NCBI GenBank assembly: GCA_946497375.1
Contig: CAMMKE010000007.1
Location: forward strand, 1-28,306
From: an uncultured Mycoplasmatota bacterium
Lineage (GTDB): Bacteria > Bacillota_I > Bacilli_A > RF39 > UBA660
Reading direction: 5' to 3'
DNA length: 28,306 bases
In this document: in pieces, positions 15,851-24,576 of the stretch
How the letters are laid out: every line of letters begins with the position of its first letter
Position numbering within the stretch: the stretch's first letter is position 1
The notes under the pieces: model-generated
What the model was told of the DNA's origin: nothing
What the model saw: only the letters and a program-made list of their open reading frames with translations
Databases searched by the model: none
Position numbers and translations under genes: made by a program

Positions 15851-16003
15851 TCTATCAAAAAAACTTTTTTTGAGGTAACACCCAAATCGCAAACTAGGTA
15901 TTCCTCTTTTTTATAATATGTAAATTTTCTTTACATATTCATATTATCATAAATAATTAATTTTAGCAAGAGATTAATTGTTACAAAAAAGTATCGTTTA
16001 ATC

Positions 16004-16032
16004 TTTACAGCAACATAAACATATGATATACT
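16004..16032 (+). promoter_or_regulatory. promoter of the ToxI-like RNA
   Basis: TTTACA (16004-16009), a 17-bp spacer and TATACT (16027-16032). It is oriented toward the ToxN-like gene, with a predicted start near 16039. Confidence 0.65.
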
Positions 16033-16038
16033 TTAAAT

Positions 16039-16147
16039 GTATTAAATGAGTGGTACCTCATATAATTACAAAAGTCGGAATTTCCTTGCCATAGTAGGGA
16101 GCTAAAAACATAGGCGATTTTCATTTAGAAAGTCGTCCTTTTCTTTT
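16039..16147 (+). ncRNA. candidate ToxI-type antitoxin RNA
   Basis: A non-coding stretch of about 110 nt with its own promoter and an intrinsic terminator, directly upstream of a ToxN/AbiQ-like gene. That is the order of type III toxin-antitoxin loci. Known ToxI RNAs contain tandem repeats of about 35 nt. Here I see only weak internal similarity (CCTCATA near 16056, CCTTGCCATA near 16084), so the repeat structure is either degenerate or not of the usual type. Confidence 0.5.
16113..16147 (+). terminator. terminator between ToxI-like RNA and ToxN
   Basis: GGCGATTTTC (16113-16122) pairs with GAAAGTCGTC (16128-16137), with G-U pairs, followed by CTTTTCTTTT. A leaky terminator here is a normal part of ToxIN loci. 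Confidence 0.7.
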
Positions 16148-16168
16148 ATTACGTAAGGGTGATTATTT

Positions 16169-16668
16169 ATTAAAACACTTAAAATATACTATATTGATGA
16201 AAATCACATTAAATATTTAAGAAAATTTATAAGATAGTACCATATAATAAGACTCATACAAGACCATATATTGGTGTTGTATATGAATATAATGGGATTA
16301 ATTATTTTGCACCTTTATCTAGCCCAAAACAAAAACATATAACAATGAATGAAAATGCTCTAGATATATTTAAAATCAATGATGGAATTTGGGGAATAGT
16401 TAATATTAATAATATGATTTCTGCTCCTACTCATTGTTTAACCGAAGTACTTCCTCAAGTAAAAGATGAAAAGTACAGAAACTTAATATTAAATCAAACT
16501 AATTATTTAAATAGACATAAGTATAAATTATTATCTAAAGTGAAACAATTTAGATTACGTTACGATAATGGGTATTTATCTAGCAGATTAAGAAAAAGAT
16601 GTTGTAATTTTAAACTATTAGAAGAAAAATGTAAGGAATATGAAAATTTAATATTAGAAACAGTTTAA
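16169..16668 (+). pseudogene. ToxN/AbiQ-type endoribonuclease, frameshifted
   Basis: A type III toxin gene broken near its 5' end. The upstream frame reads TLKIYYIDENHIKYLRKF and stops at 16223-16225. One base out of step, the sequence continues YKIVPYNKTHTRPYIGVVYE, then NYFAPLSSPKQKH, INDGIWGIVNINNM and a helical C terminus. These blocks (RPYIGVV, APLSSPKxKH, G-I-NINNM) are the signature of the ToxN/AbiQ family, which cleaves RNA and is held inactive by ToxI RNA. Restored by one base the protein would be about 166 residues, normal for the family. There is no ATG at the 5' end; an ATT at 16169 sits 5 nt after AAGGGTGAT. From the first ATG after the break (16345) only 107 residues are encoded. 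Confidence 0.75.
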
Positions 16669-16698
16669 GGAAGAGTTAGTATGCCCTTCCTTATTTTT
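16666..16698 (+). terminator. terminator of the ToxN-like gene
   Basis: TAAGGAAG (16666-16673) pairs with CTTCCTTA (16686-16693), followed by TTTTT. The stem starts with the stop codon and also overlaps the 3' end of the converging deacetylase-like gene. Confidence 0.75.
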
Positions 16699-17560
16699 CA
16701 CTTCTCGCTTCATTTAAAAGAGTATCAAGTGTTACTAAAGTAAAACCTCTTTGTTTAATATAGTTTATTAATACTTTTAATTCAGATACATTAGATTCAG
16801 TTAATTTAACACTTATAATACTACCACTTCTTAAGTTACCTTTGAGATTACTATAAATATTATTATCAAGTTTTAAAGTCGGTATAATAGTATGCATAGA
16901 TAACTTACTACATAAATTTAATACTTCTTCGTTATCATAAGTTGCATAACAGTATTTTGGCGTAGTACTAGTAAGGGTTTTTATTTTATCAATAGATGTT
17001 TTAAATAATAGTTCATCGTATGCTTTATCATAACTAAGTACTTCTACTTCATTAGAATTAATAACGGCATTAGTTACAAAAGATGTATTACTATCAGTAA
17101 ATTTACCATCTATAAAAAATGTCCCTACTACTCCCATCTCCTTTAAAATATTTAAAACATTATCAGTATAACTATTAGTATCAACAGCAAAGACTAAAGC
17201 AATGTTTGTACTTATACCATTACCACTACTTATATATTTATCATAATAATCATCTATAGATATATTAGGTTCTACTTCTTCAAAGACTAATAGAGCATCA
17301 TTATAACTACCATAACCTTTCATCTTAGTAAAACTATTATCTAAATCTATAACTAAACCATTGTATCCTGGTATTAAATAATCTCCTTCTACTTTAGCAT
17401 TAATCGCTTCTTCTTCCTTGGTACTTCCTTTATCTTTTATCTCTTTCATAAGAGGATCGTTAGATTCTAAAAGACCAATGGCCTTTTCTGTATAATAAAA
17501 AGAAAAAAGAACAAGTAATGATACAAATATCACTTCTATAACCTTTTTAATAAGAACCAC
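16691..17560 (-). CDS. membrane-anchored degenerate polysaccharide deacetylase-like protein
   Basis: A 289-residue protein with one N-terminal membrane span (VIFVSLLVLFSFYY) and an extracellular domain of NodB/polysaccharide-deacetylase type, recognised from LNILKEMGVVGTFFIDGKFT and the order of strands. The catalytic residues are gone. The TFDDG motif is replaced by VFAVDTN (about 123-129), there is no HxxxH, and the RxPxG position reads YCYATYD. It is therefore probably a non-catalytic binding or scaffold protein of the cell envelope. The frame opens with GTG at 17560, but that GTG is part of the AGAGGTGG ribosome binding site. Initiation at ATT (17551), giving MKKVIEVIF..., has better spacing. 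It lies 36 bp after the PBP gene. Confidence 0.7.
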   Translation of the reverse strand: MVLIKKVIEVIFVSLLVLFSFYYTEKAIGLLESNDPLMKEIKDKGSTKEEEAINAKVEGDYLIPGYNGLVIDLDNSFTKMKGYGSYNDALLVFEEVEPNISIDDYYDKYISSGNGISTNIALVFAVDTNSYTDNVLNILKEMGVVGTFFIDGKFTDSNTSFVTNAVINSNEVEVLSYDKAYDELLFKTSIDKIKTLTSTTPKYCYATYDNEEVLNLCSKLSMHTIIPTLKLDNNIYSNLKGNLRSGSIISVKLTESNVSELKVLINYIKQRGFTLVTLDTLLNEARSEK

Positions 17561-17596
17561 CTCTATTTAATTTTATTATTAAATAAGAAAATTATT

Positions 17597-19678
17597 CTAA
17601 GGATATAAAGTGAAATAAGCATCACTTGCTCTTCTACTAATTCTTCTTGTAACTAAAGTTGAATAACTATTTCTTGGATTCTCCCAAGTAGAGTTAGGGC
17701 TTGTTACTGTTATAGACATCTTAGGACTACTTGATGGAGCATAACCTACAAAAGCTGTAGATACTGTATCAGTATCATTTACTCCATCACCATCTGTATC
17801 TTTAGCACTTTGACTTGTTCCTGTTTTACCAGATGGATCATGAGAAACATCTATATACTCTCTTCCTAAGCCATAACTTTTATGAGTAACAGCATAAAAG
17901 CCTTCTTTAACTCTATTTAAATACTCTGGTTTTGTATTTACTGTATTTAAAACATTAGGTTCAAAAGAATATATTACATCTCCTAAACTCTCATCATCAG
18001 TTGCCGCATGTACTTCTTTTAGTAAATGAGGTTGTAACCTACTACCACCATTGGCAAAAGTTGATATATACTGTGATAACTGAATAGGCGTATATGTATC
18101 AAATTGACCCATTACAAAGTCAAGTAATAGTCCAGGGGCTCTATTATTACTAGTATATCCTAAGGATTCAACTGGTAAATCAATTTCTGTTTTCACACCT
18201 AGGCCAAACTCTTTAAAAGTATTTCTATAAGTATCAAAAGCACTTTCATTAATTATTAGGGGTTTATTATACTGATAAGTTGCTCCTGCTACTTTCATAG
18301 CTGTTTTGAACTGATAGACATTACTAGATAGAGCGAGGGCATCTATATCGTTAATTCTTCCTAGGGTTTTCCAAGAACATTTCTTTGGTGTACCTGCTAT
18401 TTTTATACACTCATCTACTTGATACTCACCTGGGGTTATTGCTCCTGTATTATAACCTACTAACATACTAGCACCTTTAACAACTGAACCACTAGTCATT
18501 GGATCAGTCATAATACCTGTAGTGCAATCTACTGTTTTATAGCCTCCATTGCCATCACTCACAGCTTGACGGCCTGCCATTGCAAGTATTTCTCCTGTAT
18601 TAGGATCCTGTATCACAGCATAGCTTCTATCATAGTACTCTGTATTGGCTTGACTCTTAGTAGCAAGTATTTCTTCATTCAATATAGCTTCTAAATGCTG
18701 TTGTAAATCTATATCAATAGTTAGAACTATATCGTTGCCCCTTTTTCCTTCACTAACAAGTTCAAGTTCATGAGAATTAACAGTTTTATAAATTGCTTTT
18801 GTCCCTCTTAAATATTCTTCATACTCTTCTTCTATATAACTAGTACCTACTATATCATTTAAAGCATAACCTTTGGCAAGATATTCATCTTTTTCTTCGC
18901 TAGGAACAGTACCAATGTTACCTAAAATTGTTCTAAAAGTATCTCCATAATTATAAACACGTTCCCAGCCAAGTTTCGTGTTAAAACCAGGTAAATCCTC
19001 GTTATTCTCTGCAATATAGGCATATTCTTCGTCAGTTACATCTTCATCTTTAATAATTTTATCATCATAAGAATAGCCTTTATTCATTAAATAGTATAAA
19101 TAACTTGCTTTATTATCTTCTTCTGTAAAAGCATTAAGTTCTTCTTCTGTTACTCTTTCTATTTTAAGTTCATAAATATCATCACTATCTAGTTTTCTCT
19201 GTTCATATTTTGCCCATTCTTCTTCCGTAATTCTATCATTCATATTACTACTATTTTTAGCGACAAAAAATTCTCTTTTATTTCTATCTGTTAATTTATC
19301 ATAATCTAAGGATAGATGTGCTGAAACTTTGTAAGCTAGTTCTATTTCTTCTTTAGTTCCTCTATCATTATCTTTATTATAATAAATAGTCTTAACAGCT
19401 TTATTATCTACTATTACTTTGCCATTGCGATCTAGTATTCTTCCTCGTGGGGAACTCGATCCTTCTACAGTTTGCGTAGCGAGTGTAGCAAGTTCTTCTT
19501 CATAATGTGCTTGTTCTCTTAACATTACCTGATAAAGTCGAAGGGCAATTACTAAAAATAAAACGACTAAAATTCCACCTAAAAACAAGAATCTTTTTTT
19601 ATAAGTTAAGCCGTTTACAGTATATTTTCTTTCTTTTCTATTAATATTTTTTTTATTAACTTTTTGTTTTATTTTCAT
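17597..19678 (-). CDS. class B penicillin-binding protein (PBP2/FtsI type)
   Basis: A 693-residue peptidoglycan DD-transpeptidase anchored by one N-terminal membrane span (residues 31-46). The non-catalytic dimerisation domain begins SPRGRILDRNGKVIVDN (76-92). Catalytic motifs are SVVK (398-401, nucleophile S398), SSN (451-453) and KTGT (618-621). The N-terminal pedestal contains a long acidic, repetitive insertion (TEEEWAKYEQ, TEEELNAFTEEDNK, DVTDEEYAYIAENNED; 150-230). After KTGT comes DTDGDGVNDTDT, which looks like an EF-hand-type calcium loop and is unusual at this site. Whether it serves elongation (PBP2) or division (FtsI) cannot be decided here. AGGAGGG precedes the ATG. Confidence 0.93.
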   Translation of the reverse strand: MKIKQKVNKKNINRKERKYTVNGLTYKKRFLFLGGILVVLFLVIALRLYQVMLREQAHYEEELATLATQTVEGSSSPRGRILDRNGKVIVDNKAVKTIYYNKDNDRGTKEEIELAYKVSAHLSLDYDKLTDRNKREFFVAKNSSNMNDRITEEEWAKYEQRKLDSDDIYELKIERVTEEELNAFTEEDNKASYLYYLMNKGYSYDDKIIKDEDVTDEEYAYIAENNEDLPGFNTKLGWERVYNYGDTFRTILGNIGTVPSEEKDEYLAKGYALNDIVGTSYIEEEYEEYLRGTKAIYKTVNSHELELVSEGKRGNDIVLTIDIDLQQHLEAILNEEILATKSQANTEYYDRSYAVIQDPNTGEILAMAGRQAVSDGNGGYKTVDCTTGIMTDPMTSGSVVKGASMLVGYNTGAITPGEYQVDECIKIAGTPKKCSWKTLGRINDIDALALSSNVYQFKTAMKVAGATYQYNKPLIINESAFDTYRNTFKEFGLGVKTEIDLPVESLGYTSNNRAPGLLLDFVMGQFDTYTPIQLSQYISTFANGGSRLQPHLLKEVHAATDDESLGDVIYSFEPNVLNTVNTKPEYLNRVKEGFYAVTHKSYGLGREYIDVSHDPSGKTGTSQSAKDTDGDGVNDTDTVSTAFVGYAPSSSPKMSITVTSPNSTWENPRNSYSTLVTRRISRRASDAYFTLYP

Positions 19679-19757
19679 AAACTAAAACCCTCCTTCTTTT
19701 ACTAGTTTATCACATAATTTAAAATTTACTACATATAAATTACTAAAGGTGATAATT

Positions 19758-20006
19758 TTGATAGAAAGAATAATTAAAAATAATATAAAAATTTTAAACC
19801 CTCATCTAGTGATGGGATATTTAGAAAGTAAAAATATTTATCCTACTGAAGATGAAGCGATTGTTATTTGTAATTTTTTGAAAGAAAATTATAACATTTT
19901 ATTAAAAGATAATAGTATTTTACTTAACTTAAGAGGAAATATTAGAGACGACATATATAATGCTGTGTCAACTATTATTATGAATTTGAAGAATACTTAC
20001 CTATAA
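19758..20006 (+). CDS. small helical protein (DUF2624-like?)
   Basis: An 82-residue soluble protein (MIERIIKNNIKILNPHLVMG...), mostly helical, containing EDEAIVICNFLKENYNILLK. Its pattern recalls the YqfT/DUF2624 small proteins of Bacillota, in which short helices precede a conserved tail, but this is a weak match. The TTG at 19758 is preferred because AAAGGTGA lies 6 nt before it; the GTG at 19749 overlaps that site. It is divergent from the PBP gene and 41 bp upstream of the prepilin gene. Confidence 0.55.
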   Translation: MIERIIKNNIKILNPHLVMGYLESKNIYPTEDEAIVICNFLKENYNILLKDNSILLNLRGNIRDDIYNAVSTIIMNLKNTYL

Positions 20007-20026
20007 AAGATAAACTGTGATATAAT
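19997..20026 (+). promoter_or_regulatory. promoter of the prepilin gene
   Basis: A perfect TATAAT (20021-20026) with TG-A extension and a poor -35 (TTACCT, 19997-20002, 18-bp spacer). It overlaps the end of the small helical protein gene, 21 bp before the prepilin ATG. Confidence 0.45.
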
Positions 20027-20047
20027 TTATCATAGGAGAGATAATTT

Positions 20048-20944
20048 ATGGATAAAAAAGGTTTTACTTTAATCGAGTTGCTTGCCACAATAGTAATTAT
20101 GTCATTAATACTTATAATGGTAATGCCATCTATTAGAGCTTTAAGAAATAACAACGAAAAAAAACAATATGAATATTATGCTGATAGTTTAGTAGAAGCT
20201 GCTAAAATTTATGTTAATAAAGAAGGAGAAGATATCAATCCATTAGGGGCTAAAAATTGGCTTGGTTGTGTTGACATTACTTATCAAGACCTTTTAAATT
20301 CTGATTTAATTAAACCTTTTACAGATGATAATATTGATTGTAGTAATGCTAAAATTAGATATACAAAAGAAAAAAACAAAGATACCTATACAATAAATTT
20401 AAGTTGTAGAGACTTAAAAGAAGGTGAAATCATCTATAATAGACAAGAAATTGATAATAATACTTGTCAAGTTACAGACACTTCAGATACAACCCCTCCA
20501 GTCTGTGGAGAAATAATAGGCTCTAGTACTACTTGGACTAATGAGGATAGAGAAATTACTATAAAATGTACAGATGATAATGAATGTGAAGATGTAACTA
20601 AAGTATTTACTGAAACAACTGAAGTTGGTTCTATAACTATTACTGATAGTAATGGTAACAAAACTGAATGTCCTGTAGATGTTTATGTAGATAAAACTCC
20701 TCCTACTTGTATTAATAGTGGTGGTAATACAAATTTTGTTACTAGCCCAGTTACTTTAACTGGAACATGTACAGATAGTAATAGTGGATGTGCTGAAAAT
20801 AATGTAACAAAAGTATATAATGAAATAGGAGAATGGGTAAACCAATCTCCTGGAACAGTCTATGATAAAGCTGGAAATGCCGCTGAATGTCCTAATGACC
20901 AAACAGTTAGAATAAACTCTATTCAATTAACTACAAATCCATAA
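20048..20944 (+). CDS. type IV prepilin-like protein with C-terminal Ig-like repeats
   Basis: A 298-residue protein with a class III signal: MDKKGFTLIELLATIVIMSL, cleavage expected after G5, with the invariant glutamate at mature position 5, followed by the hydrophobic pilin helix. Residues 45-145 form a small pilin globular domain with cysteines. Two tandem Ig-like domains follow, each starting D-x-TPP-x-C (about 147 and 216) and carrying several cysteines. Such repeats are common in surface adhesins; here they would project from the pilus or pseudopilus. AGGAGAG precedes the ATG. The processing enzyme is probably the peptidase at 8550-9317. Its last 14 bases overlap the converging nfo gene. 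Confidence 0.88.
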   Translation: MDKKGFTLIELLATIVIMSLILIMVMPSIRALRNNNEKKQYEYYADSLVEAAKIYVNKEGEDINPLGAKNWLGCVDITYQDLLNSDLIKPFTDDNIDCSNAKIRYTKEKNKDTYTINLSCRDLKEGEIIYNRQEIDNNTCQVTDTSDTTPPVCGEIIGSSTTWTNEDREITIKCTDDNECEDVTKVFTETTEVGSITITDSNGNKTECPVDVYVDKTPPTCINSGGNTNFVTSPVTLTGTCTDSNSGCAENNVTKVYNEIGEWVNQSPGTVYDKAGNAAECPNDQTVRINSIQLTTNP

Positions 20945-21785
20945 AATTATCTCTAATAAGTTTTATTTCTTCTTTATATGGAGCTTTTCCATCTATATAA
21001 GGTGTTTCTAATATTTTAGGAACATCTTTTAATTTAGGATTATCGATCACTTTCATTAAGGTATCTAAACCTATAGTTCCTTTACCTATATTTTCATGTC
21101 TATCTTTATGGGAATTAATTATATTTTTACTGTCATTGATATGAATACATTTAATTTTATTTATACCAATAATTTTATCAAAATCTTCTAACACTTCATC
21201 AAAATTAGCTAGGTTATACCCAGCATCGTTTAAGTGACAGGTATCAAGACAAACACCAATTCTCTCTTTCTTAGTAACTCCATCTATAATAGCTTTTATC
21301 TCTTTAAAGTTTCTACCTACTTCACTCCCCTTACCTGCCATAGTTTCAAGTAAAATCATTACATCACTGTTATCTTTATTTAAAACGAGATTAAGAGCTT
21401 TAATAATGTTAGAAATACCAGTTTCTACTCCTTGTCCTACATGACTTCCTGGATGTAAGACTAAATATTTCATGCCAAATGTATTAACACGTTTTAACTC
21501 CTCACTTAAAAAATTACATGAAAAATTAAATTTGTTTTCATCGCCATTAGCAAGATTAATAATATAGGGAGCATGAACTATGACATTATTTTTATCAATA
21601 CCATTATCTTCCATAAGTTTATAAGCTTCTTTAACATTATTTAAATCTATACTACTTCTAATAGTATTTTGAGGAGCTCCGGTATAAAACATAAAAGTAT
21701 TCGCCCCATAACTTAAAGCTTCTTCTACACTTCCAACCAAACCACTATCTTTTTTATATCCTACATGAGAACCTATTATTAACAT
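20931..21785 (-). CDS. nfo: endonuclease IV (apurinic/apyrimidinic)
   Basis: A TIM-barrel, zinc-dependent AP endonuclease of base excision repair, about 284 residues. Metal-ligand blocks are visible in order: IGSHVGY, VIVHAPYIINLA, LVLHPGSHVG, LLETMAGKG, GVCLDTCHLNDAGY, CIHINDSKN, HENIGKGTIG, and ILETPY near the end. The start at 21785 is chosen because AAGGA lies 5 nt before it. The in-frame ATG two codons upstream abuts that site. It ends inside the prepilin gene's last codons on the other strand. Confidence 0.95.
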   Translation of the reverse strand: MLIIGSHVGYKKDSGLVGSVEEALSYGANTFMFYTGAPQNTIRSSIDLNNVKEAYKLMEDNGIDKNNVIVHAPYIINLANGDENKFNFSCNFLSEELKRVNTFGMKYLVLHPGSHVGQGVETGISNIIKALNLVLNKDNSDVMILLETMAGKGSEVGRNFKEIKAIIDGVTKKERIGVCLDTCHLNDAGYNLANFDEVLEDFDKIIGINKIKCIHINDSKNIINSHKDRHENIGKGTIGLDTLMKVIDNPKLKDVPKILETPYIDGKAPYKEEIKLIRDNFMDL

Positions 21786-21825
21786 AAACATCCTTCTTTC
21801 TAAAAAAGATTATATAAGGAGAAAA

Positions 21826-21850
21826 GAAAAAACGTCAAGAGTTTTGACGT
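21826..21850 (-). terminator. terminator of the tgt operon
   Basis: ACGTCAA and TTGACGT (21832-21838, 21844-21850) form a 7-bp stem followed on the minus strand by TTTTT. It lies 16 bp after the tgt stop codon. Confidence 0.75.
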
Positions 21851-21865
21851 AAACAACTGATTTAT

Positions 21866-22996
<1,131 letters not shown>

Positions 22997-23003
22997 CTAC
23001 AAG

Positions 23004-23423
23004 TTATTTACTTCTTCTATTCTCATTTGTATAATCATAACTCTTTGTCTCTACAAATATTAATCTCTTCTTAGCATCCATAATCTTTTTTTGTAACTCT
23101 AAAGACATTTCTTTTAAAGTTTTATCAAGGAGATAGGCTCTATATTTATTTTTTACAAGTTGTCTAAATTTCTCTATTTCATTTAAAGCTTCATGATAGG
23201 CAGTACCTGTATCATCATCACTTGTTAAATAAAAGTTTACCATCTTTAAAAGTTTTAAATATTTCTTATAGACTTTATTACTAATAAAGACTTTTTGTAT
23301 TTCTAAATTATAGATAAATACTTTATTATCATGAGACTTAATAGTTAATTCTTTTCCTAAAGTTAAATCTCCATTATAAGTAAAACTCTTTTCTATAACT
23401 AAATAATTATTCACATGAATCAT
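23004..23423 (-). CDS. unknown 139-residue protein after trmD
   Basis: A soluble protein with a short beta-rich N terminus (MIHVNNYLVIEKSFTYNGDL) and a long, charged helical C terminus (YHEALNEIEKFRQLVKNKYR, then MSLELQKKIMDAKKRL). No family recognised. Its ATG lies inside the end of trmD (17-bp overlap), so translation is probably coupled, and tgt follows. The context suggests a link to tRNA or ribosome maturation, which is inference only. Confidence 0.65.
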   Translation of the reverse strand: MIHVNNYLVIEKSFTYNGDLTLGKELTIKSHDNKVFIYNLEIQKVFISNKVYKKYLKLLKMVNFYLTSDDDTGTAYHEALNEIEKFRQLVKNKYRAYLLDKTLKEMSLELQKKIMDAKKRLIFVETKSYDYTNENRRSK

Positions 23424-24087
23424 CTCCTTTTAATAAGTCAGGTCTATTCCCCTTTGTAATCTCTATTTGTTGTTCCCTTCTCCATTTATCTATCTTAGCA
23501 TGGTCTCCATTAACTAAGACATCAGGTACAACTAATCCATCATAAACTCTAGGCTTAGTATAAGTTGGATAATCTAGTAAATTATCAGTAAATGATTCAT
23601 TAAGATAACTTTCTTTTCTTATAACACCATCTATAAGTCTTGTAATAGAATCTATCAAGACCATAGCAGGTATCTCTCCTCCTGTTAAGATATAATCGCC
23701 AATAGATAGTTCCATATCACAAATAGTCTTAATTCTCTCATCAAAGCCTTCATAATGACCGCATATAATAATAAGGTGTTTTTCTAAAGACAAATCTAAA
23801 GCCATAGACTGCTTATATAACTTACCACTAGGAGTTAATAATATTACTTTAGAATTATCACTTCTTAAGGCTTTAACGGCATCAAATATAGGTTGACACA
23901 TTAAAACCATCCCTGCTCCTCCTCCATAAGGAGTATCATCTACTTTTTTATGAGCGTCATTACTATAATCTCTAATATTATGGACATTAATTTCTACTAG
24001 ACCATTATTAAGTGCTCTTTTAATAATAGATTCATCAAATACACCATTAAACATATCAGGAAATAAGGTTAATACATCTATCTTCAT
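23407..24087 (-). CDS. trmD: tRNA (guanine-N1)-methyltransferase
   Basis: A 226-residue SPOUT methyltransferase making m1G37, which prevents frameshifting. Visible blocks: MKIDVLTLFPDMF, DDTPYGGGAGMVL, GHYEGFDERI and SIGDYILTGGE (trefoil-knot SAM site), and RRPDLL-like GNRPDLL near the C terminus. It follows rimM by 9 bp, the usual bacterial order, although no rpsP or rplS gene is adjacent. Confidence 0.97.
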   Translation of the reverse strand: MKIDVLTLFPDMFNGVFDESIIKRALNNGLVEINVHNIRDYSNDAHKKVDDTPYGGGAGMVLMCQPIFDAVKALRSDNSKVILLTPSGKLYKQSMALDLSLEKHLIIICGHYEGFDERIKTICDMELSIGDYILTGGEIPAMVLIDSITRLIDGVIRKESYLNESFTDNLLDYPTYTKPRVYDGLVVPDVLVNGDHAKIDKWRREQQIEITKGNRPDLLKGDDSCE

Positions 24088-24096
24088 AACTTCCTC

Positions 24097-24576
24097 CTAT
24101 AGAAGTTTAACTATAACTTCTTTTTTATTACTATCTATTTTTACAAAATCTCTATGATAAGGAACTAACGTTTCTCTATTATTTATTAATAATCTAAGTA
24201 TCTTATAATTATTACCAGTCTCTTCTATATCAAGAATCTTACCCTCTATATTATCAGTAGTTTTAACTTTATAAGTTATAAGTTCACTATCTAAGACATC
24301 TTCATTATTAAGATTAATCTCATCCTTAGATTTATATACTTTCTTACCCTTCAAGAATAATACTTCATTTATATTATTAAAGCCTTCGAATGTAACCATA
24401 TCGTAGTTTTTATGGACTCTATAACTAGTTATTTTATAAGATTTATCTTCTATAATTAAATTACTTCCTATTTTAAATATTTCATTTCTTTGTTTAGTAG
24501 TTAAGTTATCTTTAATCCTAAGTTCACCTTTAATACCATGGGTATTAACTATTTTACCTATATATAATTTATTCAT
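24097..24576 (-). CDS. rimM: 16S rRNA processing protein RimM
   Basis: A 159-residue ribosome maturation factor that binds S19 during 30S assembly. The N-terminal domain begins LYIGKIVNTHGIKGELRIK, and a PRC-barrel domain with ILDIEETGNN and LVPYHRDFVKI follows. The ATG at 24576 overlaps the end of the SpoU methyltransferase gene (ATGAATAA), typical of translational coupling. The frame remains open six codons further upstream, but that lies within the preceding gene and lacks a ribosome binding site. Confidence 0.93.
   Translation of the reverse strand: MNKLYIGKIVNTHGIKGELRIKDNLTTKQRNEIFKIGSNLIIEDKSYKITSYRVHKNYDMVTFEGFNNINEVLFLKGKKVYKSKDEINLNNEDVLDSELITYKVKTTDNIEGKILDIEETGNNYKILRLLINNRETLVPYHRDFVKIDSNKKEVIVKLL

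Larger units (their letters stand above)
15672..15906. repeat. inverted ends of peptide module 1
   Basis: The left end carries AGGAATACCTAGT and GGGTGTTTTACC (15674-15700). The right end carries the complement of AGGAATACCTAGT and GGGTGTTACC (15872-15904). In the sense RNA the two ends can pair, and the sense and antisense RNAs start with the same boxes. Confidence 0.75.
15617..15934 (-). ncRNA. antisense RNA of peptide module 1 (predicted)
   Basis: The minus strand carries TTGCTA (15964-15969), a 17-bp spacer and TAATAT (15941-15946), facing the peptide gene promoter. The same arrangement with the same -10 recurs in modules 2 and 3. The transcript would begin near a hairpin (AATATGTAAA / TTTACATATT, 15915-15939), carry the AGGAATACCTAG box, cover the whole peptide gene, and end at a T7 run (15617-15623). 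The final stem is weaker than in the other two modules. Confidence 0.5.

Noticed and set aside
16061..16095. GTCGGAATTTCC as another RhuM palindrome half-site
   Set aside because: Only one half resembles the RhuM core and there is no second arm; it lies in the ToxI-like RNA.
20467..20661. 64-codon minus-strand frame inside the prepilin gene
   Set aside because: Shadow of the Ig-like repeat region on the other strand.
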